Below, one piece after another: positions 34,293 through 42,977 of a stretch of DNA of 64,000 nucleotides. Positions within the stretch are counted from its first letter, which is position 1. Each line of letters opens with the position of its first letter. The notes under the pieces are model-generated. The model was not told the DNA's origin, did not search any database, and saw nothing but the letters and a program-made list of their open reading frames with translations. Made by a program: the position numbers and the translations under genes. Origin of the DNA: Silicimonas sp. (GTDB lineage: Bacteria; Pseudomonadota; Alphaproteobacteria; Rhodobacterales; Rhodobacteraceae); assembly GCA_022824315.1 (NCBI GenBank), contig JAJEAC010000208.1:27420-91419 (forward strand), given 5' to 3'.

Positions 34293-35779
34293 GTTGCCCC
34301 CCAAAGCCGGGTCCGGGTCGCAAGGCCGATGCGCCCGACGACCAGAAAGGTCAGAACTAGGAAACCGATTGCCACCGGATGTTCGAAGATGCTGCCGCCC
34401 TTAAGGATTACAAGAGACTGACGCACGGCCAGTTCAAGCTGAGGTCCGATGATGAAGCCGATTATGAACGTCACGAAGGGGAACTCGAACTTCTTCAGGA
34501 AGTACCCCACCAAACCGAATGCGAGCATGACAAAGACGCCAAAGGTTTCCCCCGACTGCAGGTAGGCGCCGGTGACGCTGAAGAAGAGAACGCCAGTGAA
34601 GAGGAAGGGAAACGGGACGGCGATGACCCGGACGAAAAAACGCATCCCCAAGAGACCGATTGCCAGCATCAGCGGCGACGCGATCAGAAGCGAACCGAAC
34701 AGTCCCAGCATGAAATCGGGGCTGTCACGCATGACCATGGGGCCGGGGATGATCCCGTGCATGGTGAATCCGGCGGCGAGAATTGCGGCGATGACGCTGC
34801 CTGGAATGCCCATCGCAAGAAGAGGGATCAGGCTCGACGGGATGACCGCGTTGTCGGCGCTTTCTGCCGCAGCGACGCCCTCGATGTTACCCTTGCCGAA
34901 ACTTTCGGGATCCTTCGACAGCCGCCGAGCCAGACCGTAGGAGGCGAAGGAGGCGATCGCGGCCCCAAGACCCGGCAGGATGCCGACGAAGGACCCCACG
35001 GCTGTTCCGCTGGCGATGGGTCTGGCGATGCGGCGCCACTCCGCTCCACTCAGCCAACCCGACTGTTTCTGGCCGCGGTCCAATGCATCGCCTTTCCTTT
35101 TGGCTGCCAGATGCTCTTCCAACTGGATGATCATTTCAGCCACGGCAACGATACCGATGGCGATGGCGATCAGTGGCAGACCATCGAACAGCCGGACCGA
35201 GCCGAAGGTCAGGCGCTGAACGGCAGTTTCAGGCTCCAGCCCGATGGTTGCAAGGATGATGCCGACAAGTCCGGCGATGAGCCCTTTCGAGAGCGATTTG
35301 CCGGAAAGTGCTGCGATAAATGTCATTGCAAAGACAAGGATTGCCATCAGGTCCACCTTGCCAATCCGAACGGCAATGTCCGCAAGCGGCGCGGTCAGGA
35401 AGATCAGCAGCCATGTCGCGAGAAAGTCGCCGATGGTCGAGGCAACCAGCGCCACGACAAGTGCCTTGCGCCCCTTGCCCTGTCGCGCAAGCGGATAGCC
35501 GTCGAGCGCGGTCGGCACCGACGAAGGCTCCCCAGGCGTATTGATCAGTATGGCCGATACCGCATTGCCTGCGGTCGAACCTTTGGCGATGCCTACGAGA
35601 AATCCGATCGCGCTGACCGGCGCCATTGAATAGGTCAGCGGGATGGCAATCGCCGCCGCCGTTGCCTTTCCCATTCCGGGGACCGCTCCGACAATGTAGC
35701 CGATGAACAGCCCGAGCGAGACAAACGCGATGTTCGCGGGTGTCAAAGACAGTTCGATGACCGTTGAGAGCGTGTCCAT
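34289..35779 (-). CDS. TTT transporter large membrane subunit (TctA family), second operon
   Basis: ATG 35779 lies one base after the tctB stop and gives 496 residues; the frame extends upstream to 35836 inside tctB. The two signature repeats are FIGYIVGAVPGMGKATAAA and VGSFVGILPGLGAAIASFAS, with SADNAVIPSSLIPLLAMGIP. About ten or more spans are expected. It is the channel of a second tripartite carboxylate transporter, distinct from the oxalate one. The stop overlaps the M28-like gene. The cargo is unknown. Confidence 0.92.
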   Translation of the reverse strand: MDTLSTVIELSLTPANIAFVSLGLFIGYIVGAVPGMGKATAAAIAIPLTYSMAPVSAIGFLVGIAKGSTAGNAVSAILINTPGEPSSVPTALDGYPLARQGKGRKALVVALVASTIGDFLATWLLIFLTAPLADIAVRIGKVDLMAILVFAMTFIAALSGKSLSKGLIAGLVGIILATIGLEPETAVQRLTFGSVRLFDGLPLIAIAIGIVAVAEMIIQLEEHLAAKRKGDALDRGQKQSGWLSGAEWRRIARPIASGTAVGSFVGILPGLGAAIASFASYGLARRLSKDPESFGKGNIEGVAAAESADNAVIPSSLIPLLAMGIPGSVIAAILAAGFTMHGIIPGPMVMRDSPDFMLGLFGSLLIASPLMLAIGLLGMRFFVRVIAVPFPFLFTGVLFFSVTGAYLQSGETFGVFVMLAFGLVGYFLKKFEFPFVTFIIGFIIGPQLELAVRQSLVILKGGSIFEHPVAIGFLVLTFLVVGRIGLATRTRLWGAT

Positions 35780-35780
35780 T

Positions 35781-36221
35781 TCAGTAGGGGGCCATGATAT
35801 GGAGTCCGGCCAGATCCAGAAGGAACCAGCTGGCACCCACTAGGGCCGCGGAAAACACCACGATGATCAGAGGGTTTCGCTGACCGGCGACAAGCTGAAG
35901 TGGGATCAGCGCGGCAATCAGGCTGATCCAGAACCCAAGAGAATACATGGCGTAGGTCGCCACTGCCAAGATCAGGAGCACTCCAAAAAGTCGGATATAT
36001 TGCGTTCGCCTGATCAGGAAGCTGCCTTTGCCCAGGCGTAGCGTCGTGACCAGCTTATAAAGAGCGAGAACGAAAACGAGCGCGGTGCAGACCCGCGGCA
36101 GAAACGCCGGCGACATGGCAACCCAGTCGGGCTCCTCGATCTGCCAGGGAATCACAACAAAGTAGAATCCCAATGCTGCCAGAGCGAGAAGCCCATACGC
36201 GATCTGTTCGTCGCGGTACAT
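35781..36221 (-). CDS. TTT transporter small membrane subunit (TctB family), second operon
   Basis: A 146-residue membrane protein with about four spans: AYGLLALAALGFYFVVIPW, MSPAFLPRVCTALVFVLALY, YIRLFGVLLILAVATYAMY and ISLIAALIPLQLVAGQ. It is small and poorly conserved, as is usual for TctB, and is recognised from its size, hydropathy and place between tctC and tctA. The stop codon is one base from the tctA start. About 135 bp separate it from tctC. Confidence 0.82.
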   Translation of the reverse strand: MYRDEQIAYGLLALAALGFYFVVIPWQIEEPDWVAMSPAFLPRVCTALVFVLALYKLVTTLRLGKGSFLIRRTQYIRLFGVLLILAVATYAMYSLGFWISLIAALIPLQLVAGQRNPLIIVVFSAALVGASWFLLDLAGLHIMAPY

Positions 36222-36356
36222 TGCACCTAGTTCTGCCGGATCATGATCGCCTATGACAACAGGTCATTCGTCTTGCCGCACCCGAATCGACATCGATTCC
36301 TCCGGTTGGCACGACTCAGGACCCTGTCAACGCTCACGAAGAATCAGCCAGCCGCG

Positions 36357-37298
36357 CTAGTTCGTAAAGAGCGCCTTGAACCCGGCTTCATCGGCCAGAT
36401 ACTGAGATGTCGAGTCCGCAGAGTTCATGTAAGTGACCGGGTACTGGATCTTGTCCATGGTTTCGGCATAGCGGTCGCTCATCGCCGCCTTCTCGACAGC
36501 CGCTTCGAGCTTGGCCAGCACATCCGCCGCCAGTCCCTTTGGGGCCAACACGGTCATGTTGTTCGCCAATGAGACGCCATACAACTCCTGACTATTTGGA
36601 ACATCCGGTGTCGCCATCAACTGCCCCGAGGCCAGCGTGCTCAGAAGCACCTGCAGTTCCCCAGACGGCAGGAACTTTGCGTGAATTCCCCCCGAAAAGC
36701 TGACATCGGCATCCCCCGCGATCAACGTCGGTGCAACGGTCGCGCCGCCCTGACCGGGAACGATGTCCATCTCGATCCCCTCGGCTTTCGCAATGGCCTG
36801 CATCACGACCACTGTTGCCTTGCCCAGAGAATACCACTTGGTGCCGGGATTGGCCTTGGCGTACGCAACAAACTCGTCCCAGCCCTCGAAGGGAGCATTG
36901 CCGGAGGCGACGAGCGCGGTCTGGAATGCACCGGTCGTACCAATGACGGCAAAGTCATCCACGCCCATGTCGAGACCTTGCGTGATCGGGTTCTGCAAGA
37001 ACGACACGGAAGCGTTCATCGAGATCGTGTAGCCGTCTGGCTTCATCGCCATGAGTTGCTGCAAACCCACTGTCCCGCCAGCACCGGGCTTGTTAACAAT
37101 TTTGACGGGCTGGCCCAGCTCTTCTTCCATCACGGCGACCAATGCCCGCGCCTGCGTGTCGACACCGCCGCCCGCCTTGGTGGGCACGATGACAGTGATG
37201 GACTTTTCCGGATAATCCGCAAGCGCTGGCTGGCCCGTCAATCCAGTCATTGCGAATGCTCCGGCCACAAGTACGAGTAAATTACGTAGGATTTGCAT
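36357..37298 (-). CDS. TTT transporter periplasmic binding protein (TctC family), second operon
   Basis: A 313-residue binding protein with a signal peptide of about 27 residues (LLVLVAGAFAMTGLTGQPALA). The mature part starts DYPEKSITVIVPTKAGGGVD, the typical TctC opening. It brings an unknown carboxylate to TctA and TctB. GGGAGGAAGAC precedes the ATG. It is first in the minus-strand operon tctC-tctB-tctA-M28-SDR. An 18-bp perfect palindrome lies about 50 bp upstream, in the promoter region. Confidence 0.88.
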   Translation of the reverse strand: MQILRNLLVLVAGAFAMTGLTGQPALADYPEKSITVIVPTKAGGGVDTQARALVAVMEEELGQPVKIVNKPGAGGTVGLQQLMAMKPDGYTISMNASVSFLQNPITQGLDMGVDDFAVIGTTGAFQTALVASGNAPFEGWDEFVAYAKANPGTKWYSLGKATVVVMQAIAKAEGIEMDIVPGQGGATVAPTLIAGDADVSFSGGIHAKFLPSGELQVLLSTLASGQLMATPDVPNSQELYGVSLANNMTVLAPKGLAADVLAKLEAAVEKAAMSDRYAETMDKIQYPVTYMNSADSTSQYLADEAGFKALFTN

Positions 37299-37348
37299 GT
37301 CTTCCTCCCTGAATGAAACTTTTGTTGTTCTTCGAACGTTGGTGGGAC

Positions 37349-37366
37349 TTCCAACTTAAGTTGGAA
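37349..37366. promoter_or_regulatory. 18-bp perfect palindrome upstream of the second tctC
   Basis: TTCCAACTTAAGTTGGAA is a perfect 18-bp palindrome, nested inside outer GTTGGT (37338) and ACCAAC (37369) half-sites. It lies 51 bp before tctC. Its size fits a dimeric regulator such as GntR or IclR, but no regulator gene sits beside this operon, so the regulator is encoded elsewhere. Confidence 0.65.
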
Positions 37367-37374
37367 TTACCAAC

Positions 37375-37648
37375 CTTGTCCATCTTATCGAGGACCAGTC
37401 AAACTTCCGAGGCTGACCATTCTCATTGAACGACGCATTTGTGAGCCACCCTCGTGTCAAGGTACCCTTCCCGACGGCCTTTGCCTCACTTCCGGGATCG
37501 CGGAGGTCCTGGTTCCGGCTTCCCGACAAGCCGATCCCGCGTGGCGGAAGATCTCCGCCACCGGTGCAAACCAGCTGCACTCTGGCGATTTTGAAGTACA
37601 AGGACGAGTCTCTCCTCAATTTGAACTGACGAGAAATCTCCAGACCGA
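37375..37648. other. Region between the TTT promoter and the ATPase gene
   Basis: About 270 bp. Overlapping open frames on both strands (minus 37356-37658, plus 37426-37629) match no family I know. I see no stem-loop or IS end. Confidence 0.35.
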
Positions 37649-38869
37649 TCAGGCCCAAAGACTCGCCAAAGGCGCGGCGAGCAGCTTTTCGTCGACGGGC
37701 ACGACTTGATCGTCATCGTAAAAGACAATGCCTTGCACAAAGCTATCGCCGCAGGCAGCGGCAAGCTTTCTCAAGCCTGAAAAGTCTGCACTTGACACAG
37801 TCGCTGATGCCTTGACTTCAATCCCGACGACTTCGCCTCGACGGTTCTCAACCACGAGATGGACCTCGTTGCCGTCCTTGTCGCGGAAATGGGAAAAAGA
37901 ACAGCGTTCATCGCTCCAACTCGCGATCTTCAGGATCTCTCCAACAACAAATGTCTCGAGAATTGCACCGAACGCAGTTCTGTCCTTGGCAATTCGCTCG
38001 GGTGACGCGTCCTTCAGCGCGGAGAGAAGCCCAGAGTCCAGAAAATGCAGTTTCGGCGACTTGATCAGCCGCTTCAGCTTGTTCGTGAACCAAGGCTGCA
38101 ATGAATGGACCAGGTACAGGCTTTCGAAGACCTTCATGTATTTTTGCGTGGTCACGTGGTTCATGCCCAGCGCTGCGCCCACTCCAGAACAGTTCACCAG
38201 TTGCCCGGCATGCTCGGCGAGAACGTTGAGCAGTTTCGGCATTTGGGCAAGCTGACCGACCTGAGCGATTTCGCGGATGTCGCGCTGGACGATGCCATCC
38301 ACGTAATGCTCGTACCAGTCCTGCCTCCGCGGCCAGCTCTTGCGTTCAAGCGCTTCGGGGTAACCGCCTGCCAAGACAAGTTCGACCAATTCCGTGCCAA
38401 GGATAGGTTCACCGACGGACGGTGGCTTGCCTAAGAACGCATCGTCCAGGAAGCGCCCTTGCCCACCCCTGATTTCGGACTGGGACAATGGCAAGAGCCG
38501 AACGATCTCCATGCGGCCGGCCAGCGAGTCAGCAACTTTTGGAAGCATCATCAGGTTGGCTGAACCGGTCAGCAGGAATCGTCCAGGCCGCGTGTCCCTG
38601 TCGACCGAGGACTTGATCACCAGCAAGAGAGTCGGTGCCCGTTGAACTTCATCGATCACTGCTCGATCGATGCCTCGGAGAAAGCCGACCGGGTCGCTTG
38701 CCGCAACATCCAGCAGTGCAGGATCGTCGAGCGAGAGAAAAGGCATGTCCTTGTTCGCGATTGCCGTCGCGAGCGTTGTCTTGCCTGACTGGCGCGGTCC
38801 AGAAATTAAGACGACGCGTGTGTCCTTCAGAGCTTCCTCTATTCGCCCTCTTCCCAATCTCGGGTGCAT
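37649..38869 (-). CDS. AAA (AAA_14) and DUF4143 domain ATPase
   Basis: A 406-residue protein. The N-terminal AAA_14 ATPase has Walker A SGPRQSGKTTLA at about residues 23-34 and Walker B RAVIDEVQRAP near 68-78, with sensor LLTGSANLMML. The C-terminal DUF4143 part follows (VGAALGMNHVTTQKYMKVFE, a winged-helix-like piece, then HFRDKDGNEVHLVVENRRGE, nuclease-fold like). Such proteins occur widely in accessory regions, sometimes near toxin-antitoxin genes; their role is unclear. It stands alone here. Confidence 0.88.
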   Translation of the reverse strand: MHPRLGRGRIEEALKDTRVVLISGPRQSGKTTLATAIANKDMPFLSLDDPALLDVAASDPVGFLRGIDRAVIDEVQRAPTLLLVIKSSVDRDTRPGRFLLTGSANLMMLPKVADSLAGRMEIVRLLPLSQSEIRGGQGRFLDDAFLGKPPSVGEPILGTELVELVLAGGYPEALERKSWPRRQDWYEHYVDGIVQRDIREIAQVGQLAQMPKLLNVLAEHAGQLVNCSGVGAALGMNHVTTQKYMKVFESLYLVHSLQPWFTNKLKRLIKSPKLHFLDSGLLSALKDASPERIAKDRTAFGAILETFVVGEILKIASWSDERCSFSHFRDKDGNEVHLVVENRRGEVVGIEVKASATVSSADFSGLRKLAAACGDSFVQGIVFYDDDQVVPVDEKLLAAPLASLWA

Positions 38870-38934
38870 GACCCGCTCCTTCAGCGTCAGTAAATTCCAG
38901 TGCTCCTAGCGTCCATCTGTAACCGGTCATTCGG

Positions 38935-38969
38935 CCAATTGAAAGAAATCTGTCGTCCAATTGAAAGAA
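38935..38969. repeat. Direct repeat upstream of the ATPase gene
   Basis: CCAATTGAAAGAA occurs twice, at 38935 and 38957, 22 bp apart, about two helical turns. It lies within 100 bp of the ATPase start on the opposite strand. It could be a regulator site; no palindrome is present. Confidence 0.45.
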
Positions 38970-39357
38970 CGATGGCGAGATGCTTACGGGAATCGCCGAA
39001 ATCAACACGTCGCTATCCTCCGGCAACTGCAGCTGCTCGCCTCAAGGCAGGTCAAGCAAACCGGCTATGGGCCGACGGAGTTCACTTGGTCTCAGCGTCT
39101 ACATGGGACAGGCCGCAGCAACCTCTGCACACTGCAGGACGCTCAGGCACCTTGCATGCCGCATTCCGATCACGTTCGACTGATTCAGTTGCCCAAGACG
39201 CCTTCAGCCTGCCTCTGCTGATTGGCTGGCGACGAATGACATTGCGTAAGATCCGTTCAAGTCGAGAACTAGCTCACCGGCATCCGCCGCCTCCCGGATT
39301 GCCCAGGACCCCCGACATGTGCGAAGAACTCCCGACAGTCACAGGAAGGATCCCGTC
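38970..39357. other. Gap before the class IV aminotransferase
   Basis: About 390 bp. A plus-strand frame at about 38961-39221 is open and protein-like (ILRQLQLLASRQVKQTGYG) but I recognise no family, and it may be the remains of a lost gene. The aminotransferase has a plausible AGGAAGG ribosome site at its right end. Confidence 0.35.
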
Positions 39358-40260
39358 ATGGCCGGAAGCCAGGACTTCGCTGCCGACCCAAGGAACGAGA
39401 CGGCAGAAATTTATCTGAACGGCGAATTCGTGCCCCGCGAAAAGGCGCTGGTCTCTATCTTTGACGCTGGCTGGATCCTGGGCGACGGAGTCTGGGAAGG
39501 GTTCCGGATGCATGGCGGAAGGCTTGCCTTCATGGACCTCCATCTGGATCGCCTGTTCATGAGCGCGAGCGCGGTCGACATCGACATTGGAATGACCCGT
39601 GATGACGTGCGTGCTGCTCTCGAAGCTACCCTTGAACGGAATGGAATGACGGGCCAGACCGGGGTCCATGTCCGGCTGATGATCACGCGCGGCCTGAAGA
39701 AGTCCCCGAACCAGGATCCCCGCAACACGGTGTCGGGGCCGACCGTTGCCATCGTCGCCGAATACAAGGAGCCGGATCAAAAAATCCTGAAGACTGGCCT
39801 TTCGCTTTTCACGTCTGCAATTCGCACCTGCCGGGCGGACATGTTCGACATGACGATCAACACGCATTCGCGCCTCAACTACATCATGGCACTCAACCAG
39901 GCGATCAAGGCGGGAGCCGACGAGGCCCTGATGCTTGACGACCGGGGATTTGTCGCGACCTGCAATGCAACCAACTTCTTCGCCGCAAGAAACGGGCGAG
40001 TGCTGACATCGACCGGTGCCAACTGCTTCAACGGAATCACGCGCGCCAACATCATCGAGCTTTGCGACGCTCACGGCATCCCCTGCGAGCAGAAGGACTT
40101 CACGCTTGCCGAGGTCTACGATGCGGACGAGGCATTCGTGACCGGCACGTTCGGCGGATTGACGCCCGTGCGCATGGTGGATGGCCGTCCCCTGTCCTCG
40201 GTCATGGGACCGATTTCCTCCAAGCTGCGCGAAGCCTATCTGGAATATGCCGCCTTGTAG
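39358..40260 (+). CDS. Class IV aminotransferase-like protein lacking the usual lysine
   Basis: A 300-residue fold-type IV PLP protein resembling branched-chain and D-amino-acid aminotransferases: VSIFDAGWILGDGVWEGFR at about 32-50, GADEALMLDDRGFVATCNATNFF at 186-208, NGITRANIIELC near 225-236, and FVTGTFGGLTPVR at the end. The normal Schiff-base motif (K-S-L-N-Y in BCAT/DAAT) reads THSRLNY here (169-175), so the usual Lys is replaced by Ser or Arg. The Glu in ExxxxNxF is Thr. It may be a divergent subfamily with shifted residues, or inactive. No obvious partner gene is adjacent. Confidence 0.78.
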   Translation: MAGSQDFAADPRNETAEIYLNGEFVPREKALVSIFDAGWILGDGVWEGFRMHGGRLAFMDLHLDRLFMSASAVDIDIGMTRDDVRAALEATLERNGMTGQTGVHVRLMITRGLKKSPNQDPRNTVSGPTVAIVAEYKEPDQKILKTGLSLFTSAIRTCRADMFDMTINTHSRLNYIMALNQAIKAGADEALMLDDRGFVATCNATNFFAARNGRVLTSTGANCFNGITRANIIELCDAHGIPCEQKDFTLAEVYDADEAFVTGTFGGLTPVRMVDGRPLSSVMGPISSKLREAYLEYAAL

Positions 40261-40274
40261 GCGAACCTCGGGAG

Positions 40275-40544
40275 GCAGTCGCGGAAATTGTTCTTCGACG
40301 TACTCAGTTCGAGGCGAGCAGCTTGCACACGCTGGTGCAGATGGTGGCGGCGGGAATCGGAGTCACGTTGGCGCCGCGCCTGGCTGTCGACGCACAGATC
40401 GCCCGGGGGGCCGGGATCTCGCTCTCCCGGCTCGAAGCGCCGGGGTCCCGGCGGATCGGGCTGGCTTGGCGCAGGGCGTCGTCGAGAGCCGGGGAGTTCC
40501 GGTTGCTGGCGCGCACGTTGCGCGAGCTGACCAGTCCTGAATGA
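40275..40544 (+). pseudogene. C-terminal fragment of an OxyR-type LysR regulator
   Basis: The frame reads LRRTQFEASSLHTLVQMVAAG followed by IGVTLAPRLAVDAQIA and GSRRIGLAWRRASSRAGEFRLL, which is the last ~85 residues of the effector domain of OxyR-like LysR regulators. The N-terminal DNA-binding part is missing; upstream lies the stop codon of the aminotransferase. It is a dead remnant. Confidence 0.65.
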
Positions 40545-41043
40545 GCGAATCCGGCGGCCCGCAGCTTTCCGGCGGGGCGCCACGATCCCGCGTCGTGCCG
40601 GAGCCTCACAGCTTCCGTATCCCTTGCGTTTGGCAGAACGGCGACCAGTCGAACAATCTGACCGTCTCCACAGGATCCCAGCAGTCGATGCCGCGGCCCT
40701 CCGCCCGGCACCGGTCGCGCAGGGGCCTTCATCAATCATCGCGGCCTTTGACTTCGCCATGCGTCTTCCCTTCGGCGTTACCGGTGATTTCGGGTCGATT
40801 CCGGCGCGTATTTCTGACATTCCCGGTCCGAAACAGTCTCTCAGACTGCGCTCGTGGCCTATTGGAAACCACCAAAGTCTGCAGGGTCAATTGGCAACAA
40901 TGCAGAGGACCTCATCGACTGAGGCGTTCTCCGCTCAACCAAGGCAGACCTGGGCCAAGGCCTGTCAGCGGCGAGGCCACGGAGATCTTGGTGCTCTCCG
41001 GGTTTCGCTTTGCCGTGGCGGAGCGCACAAAAAACTGTCCAGC
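40545..41043. other. Non-coding or decayed stretch left of hipA
   Basis: About 500 bp without an intact gene. It contains one copy of a 30-bp sequence (40861-40890) that recurs on the other side of hipBA. No transposase was recognised. Confidence 0.4.
40861..40890. repeat. 30-bp segment flanking hipBA, left copy
   Basis: Matches the segment at 42864-42893 at 25 of 30 positions in the same orientation (shared core GGAACCACCAAA-like and TCTGC-GGG). The two copies lie about 2 kb apart around the HipBA genes. All five differences are transitions, as if an old duplication had decayed. Possible remains of the ends of a mobile segment. Confidence 0.5.
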
Positions 41044-41070
41044 TTGAGCTCGGAACCAGCCCGAGCTCAA
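41044..41070 (-). terminator. Rho-independent terminator candidate of hipBA
   Basis: TTGAGCTCGG and CCGAGCTCAA form a perfect 10-bp stem with a 7-nt loop about 70 nt after the hipA stop. On the minus strand a TTTTTT run follows nine bases later. It would end hipBA transcription. Confidence 0.6.
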
Positions 41071-41140
41071 ACCGGACCTGCGCCGTCCGCGCGGGAGCCG
41101 CATCCTCGAGGTGCGGCGGGGGAACCTCGATCGCATGCGC

Positions 41141-42397
41141 CTATTTGGCCAATGTGTTCTGGATTGTCCGGCATCGCGCGTGGATCGCCTCCATCACGTC
41201 GTCGAGCACGGCGTGGGGTCCAGCCGGCATCGCCGCGACCTCGTCAGCCGTGGCGGTCAGCTCTGCCTGAACCTGACTGGCCAATTGGTCGACGCGCGCA
41301 CGCGCTCGGCGCGGCGCCAGTCCACAGGCCTCGGCTTCGCGCGCCCAGTGACGGCCTTCAATATACCCGCCATCACGCTTGCCGCCGACATCGAGCGCGA
41401 GGTTGCGTATGATGCTTGCCCAGACCGCGGCGCACATCACGTCGTAGAGCGGGGCAAGCTGCACGCCGTCGGCACTCAAGAGCAGCGAGTGGTTTTTCAT
41501 ATGCGCGTCGGTGTTGCAGCAGAGCACGTTGAAGACCAGCATATCCCAGAGCTTCATGACCTCGGTGCCGCCGCCGACCGCGCGCAGACGGTCCATCATG
41601 CGCGCGAAACTCCCCTTCGCTGCGCGATATTGCGAGTGCTGGTATTTCGCCGCCGGCGGCAAGCCAAGCGCCTGACAGAAATCTTCCTGGTGCAACCGAC
41701 GCAAGCTATCGCCGTCCTGCAGGCGATCAAAGCGCTCCACCAGCAGGTAACTCCGCGCCCCCGCGCACCCCGTTGTGACCGAGGCGGCGGGAAGCCCCAC
41801 CCGTCGCGCGAGCGTCAAGCAGAAGGCCTCATTCTGCACGCTGCCGCGGAGGCGCTCGCGACTGTCGGGCTTCAGAACATGACCCGATGGTGCACCATCG
41901 ATGGGGATGGCAAGCTGACCATCCTCGAGCAGTCGCACGGAGAGCTTGGATTGTACGCCCGCGAGCGACATCGACACGCCCTCTTCACCCGCCAGGAACG
42001 GCTTGGCAGGCAAGTCATTGAGAATGCGCTCGAGGTCGGCCTCCGAGGCAATCGGGAGCACTGTGCATGCCGTGGTGCCTCGTTCGGAAAAGGACAGGGC
42101 GCCAGAGACATCTCGCCCCACCTTGCCAAGCAGGGCGAGCACGTCGGTATGCGGCACATCGAGAATCCGCGCCATCATGCGGAGATCATCGTCATCCTCG
42201 GGCAGCAGATTGATCAGCCAGGGCGCGAGGATGTCCCATTCGAAGGCTCGGTTTGAGAGCGGCAGCGTTGTCGACACCGGGAAAGCGCCCGGCAGTGTAA
42301 GCCAGTCCGTCGCATAGCGAAAGACCGGGGCCGCATCCGCCGCGGTGTCGATCATACCGACGAGGTGTCGTTCGAAGAAGAGGTCCACGCCGATCAC
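41141..42397 (-). CDS. hipA: HipA-type serine/threonine kinase toxin
   Basis: A 418-residue HipA family kinase. The HipA_N domain is at the start (WLTLPGAFPVSTTLPLSN), followed by the kinase core: SLAGVQSKLSVRL, HVLKPDSRERL, RSYLLVERFDR, catalytic NTDAHMKNHSLL and metal-binding LAPLYDV. HipA phosphorylates glutamyl-tRNA synthetase in E. coli and induces dormancy; targets in other subfamilies differ. It overlaps the hipB stop by 4 bp. It looks intact. A hairpin terminator follows. Confidence 0.92.
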   Translation of the reverse strand: MIGVDLFFERHLVGMIDTAADAAPVFRYATDWLTLPGAFPVSTTLPLSNRAFEWDILAPWLINLLPEDDDDLRMMARILDVPHTDVLALLGKVGRDVSGALSFSERGTTACTVLPIASEADLERILNDLPAKPFLAGEEGVSMSLAGVQSKLSVRLLEDGQLAIPIDGAPSGHVLKPDSRERLRGSVQNEAFCLTLARRVGLPAASVTTGCAGARSYLLVERFDRLQDGDSLRRLHQEDFCQALGLPPAAKYQHSQYRAAKGSFARMMDRLRAVGGGTEVMKLWDMLVFNVLCCNTDAHMKNHSLLLSADGVQLAPLYDVMCAAVWASIIRNLALDVGGKRDGGYIEGRHWAREAEACGLAPRRARARVDQLASQVQAELTATADEVAAMPAGPHAVLDDVMEAIHARCRTIQNTLAK

Positions 42398-42654
42398 TCC
42401 TCCGGCAGCATGGAGGATGTACGGGGCCCTTCTTCGAAGAGGCTCGAGAGCCTGACGCCCAGAGCTTCGGCTGCAGCCAGTGCCGGGCCGATGTAGCTCG
42501 TGCCCTTGCCGCGTTCGAGCTCGCTGACAAAGCGGCGGTTAGTGCCGATCATCGCGGCAAGATCTTCTTGGGTCAGCCCGAGCGCCTTGCGGCGACATCG
42601 TACGCCATCTCCGAACTCCTGCGCGAGGCGCTGTTCTGCCAGTTTCAAGTCCAT
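42394..42654 (-). CDS. hipB: HipB-type XRE antitoxin
   Basis: From ATG 42654 the protein has 86 residues. The XRE helix-turn-helix is GDGVRCRRKALGLTQEDLAA then MIGTNRRFVSELERGKGTSY, at about residues 16-55. HipB dimers bind the operon operator and hold HipA inactive. It comes first and overlaps hipA by 4 bp. An inverted repeat about 55 bp upstream (42710-42725) is a candidate operator. Confidence 0.9.
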   Translation of the reverse strand: MDLKLAEQRLAQEFGDGVRCRRKALGLTQEDLAAMIGTNRRFVSELERGKGTSYIGPALAAAEALGVRLSSLFEEGPRTSSMLPEE

Positions 42655-42709
42655 TGCGACGAGCACTCCTGTTGCAAGACGGTATCGCGGTCGCGGTGTT
42701 GAGATGCGT

Positions 42710-42725
42710 GATACCGATCTGTATC
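42710..42725. promoter_or_regulatory. HipB operator candidate
   Basis: GATAC and GTATC flank a 6-nt spacer upstream of hipB, and further GTATC-like elements follow to about 42770. HipB of E. coli recognises TATCC/GGATA half-sites with an 8-nt spacer, so this is similar in layout but not identical. Confidence 0.45.
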
Positions 42726-42863
42726 TTTTCTAGCTGTGTATCGCCAAAGTTACAAGTCTGTATCATTTTGCGCTTGCGGAGCTTGATGAGAATGATCGGT
42801 AACACCGGGTTAGGTCGTGGGTGCCGCAACCCGTGGGCGCGTCCCCAACGGGACCGGGTTCCA

Positions 42864-42893
42864 ATCGGGAACCACCAAAATCTGCGGGGCCAA
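42864..42893. repeat. 30-bp segment flanking hipBA, right copy
   Basis: Partner of 40861-40890, same orientation. It lies about 85 bp upstream of the IS66 transposase remnant, so mobile-element debris surrounds hipBA on this side. Confidence 0.5.
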
Positions 42894-42977
42894 GCTGCCG
42901 GCATTGTGGAGTGCCTCCTGTAACGAGGTGCCAGATTCAGAGGTCGTGACCTCGCGCCCTACACGGATCAGCTTTCA

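Noticed and set aside
37426..37629. Small plus-strand frame between the TTT operon and the ATPase gene
   Set aside because: No ribosome site, no family similarity, and an equally long open frame lies on the other strand.
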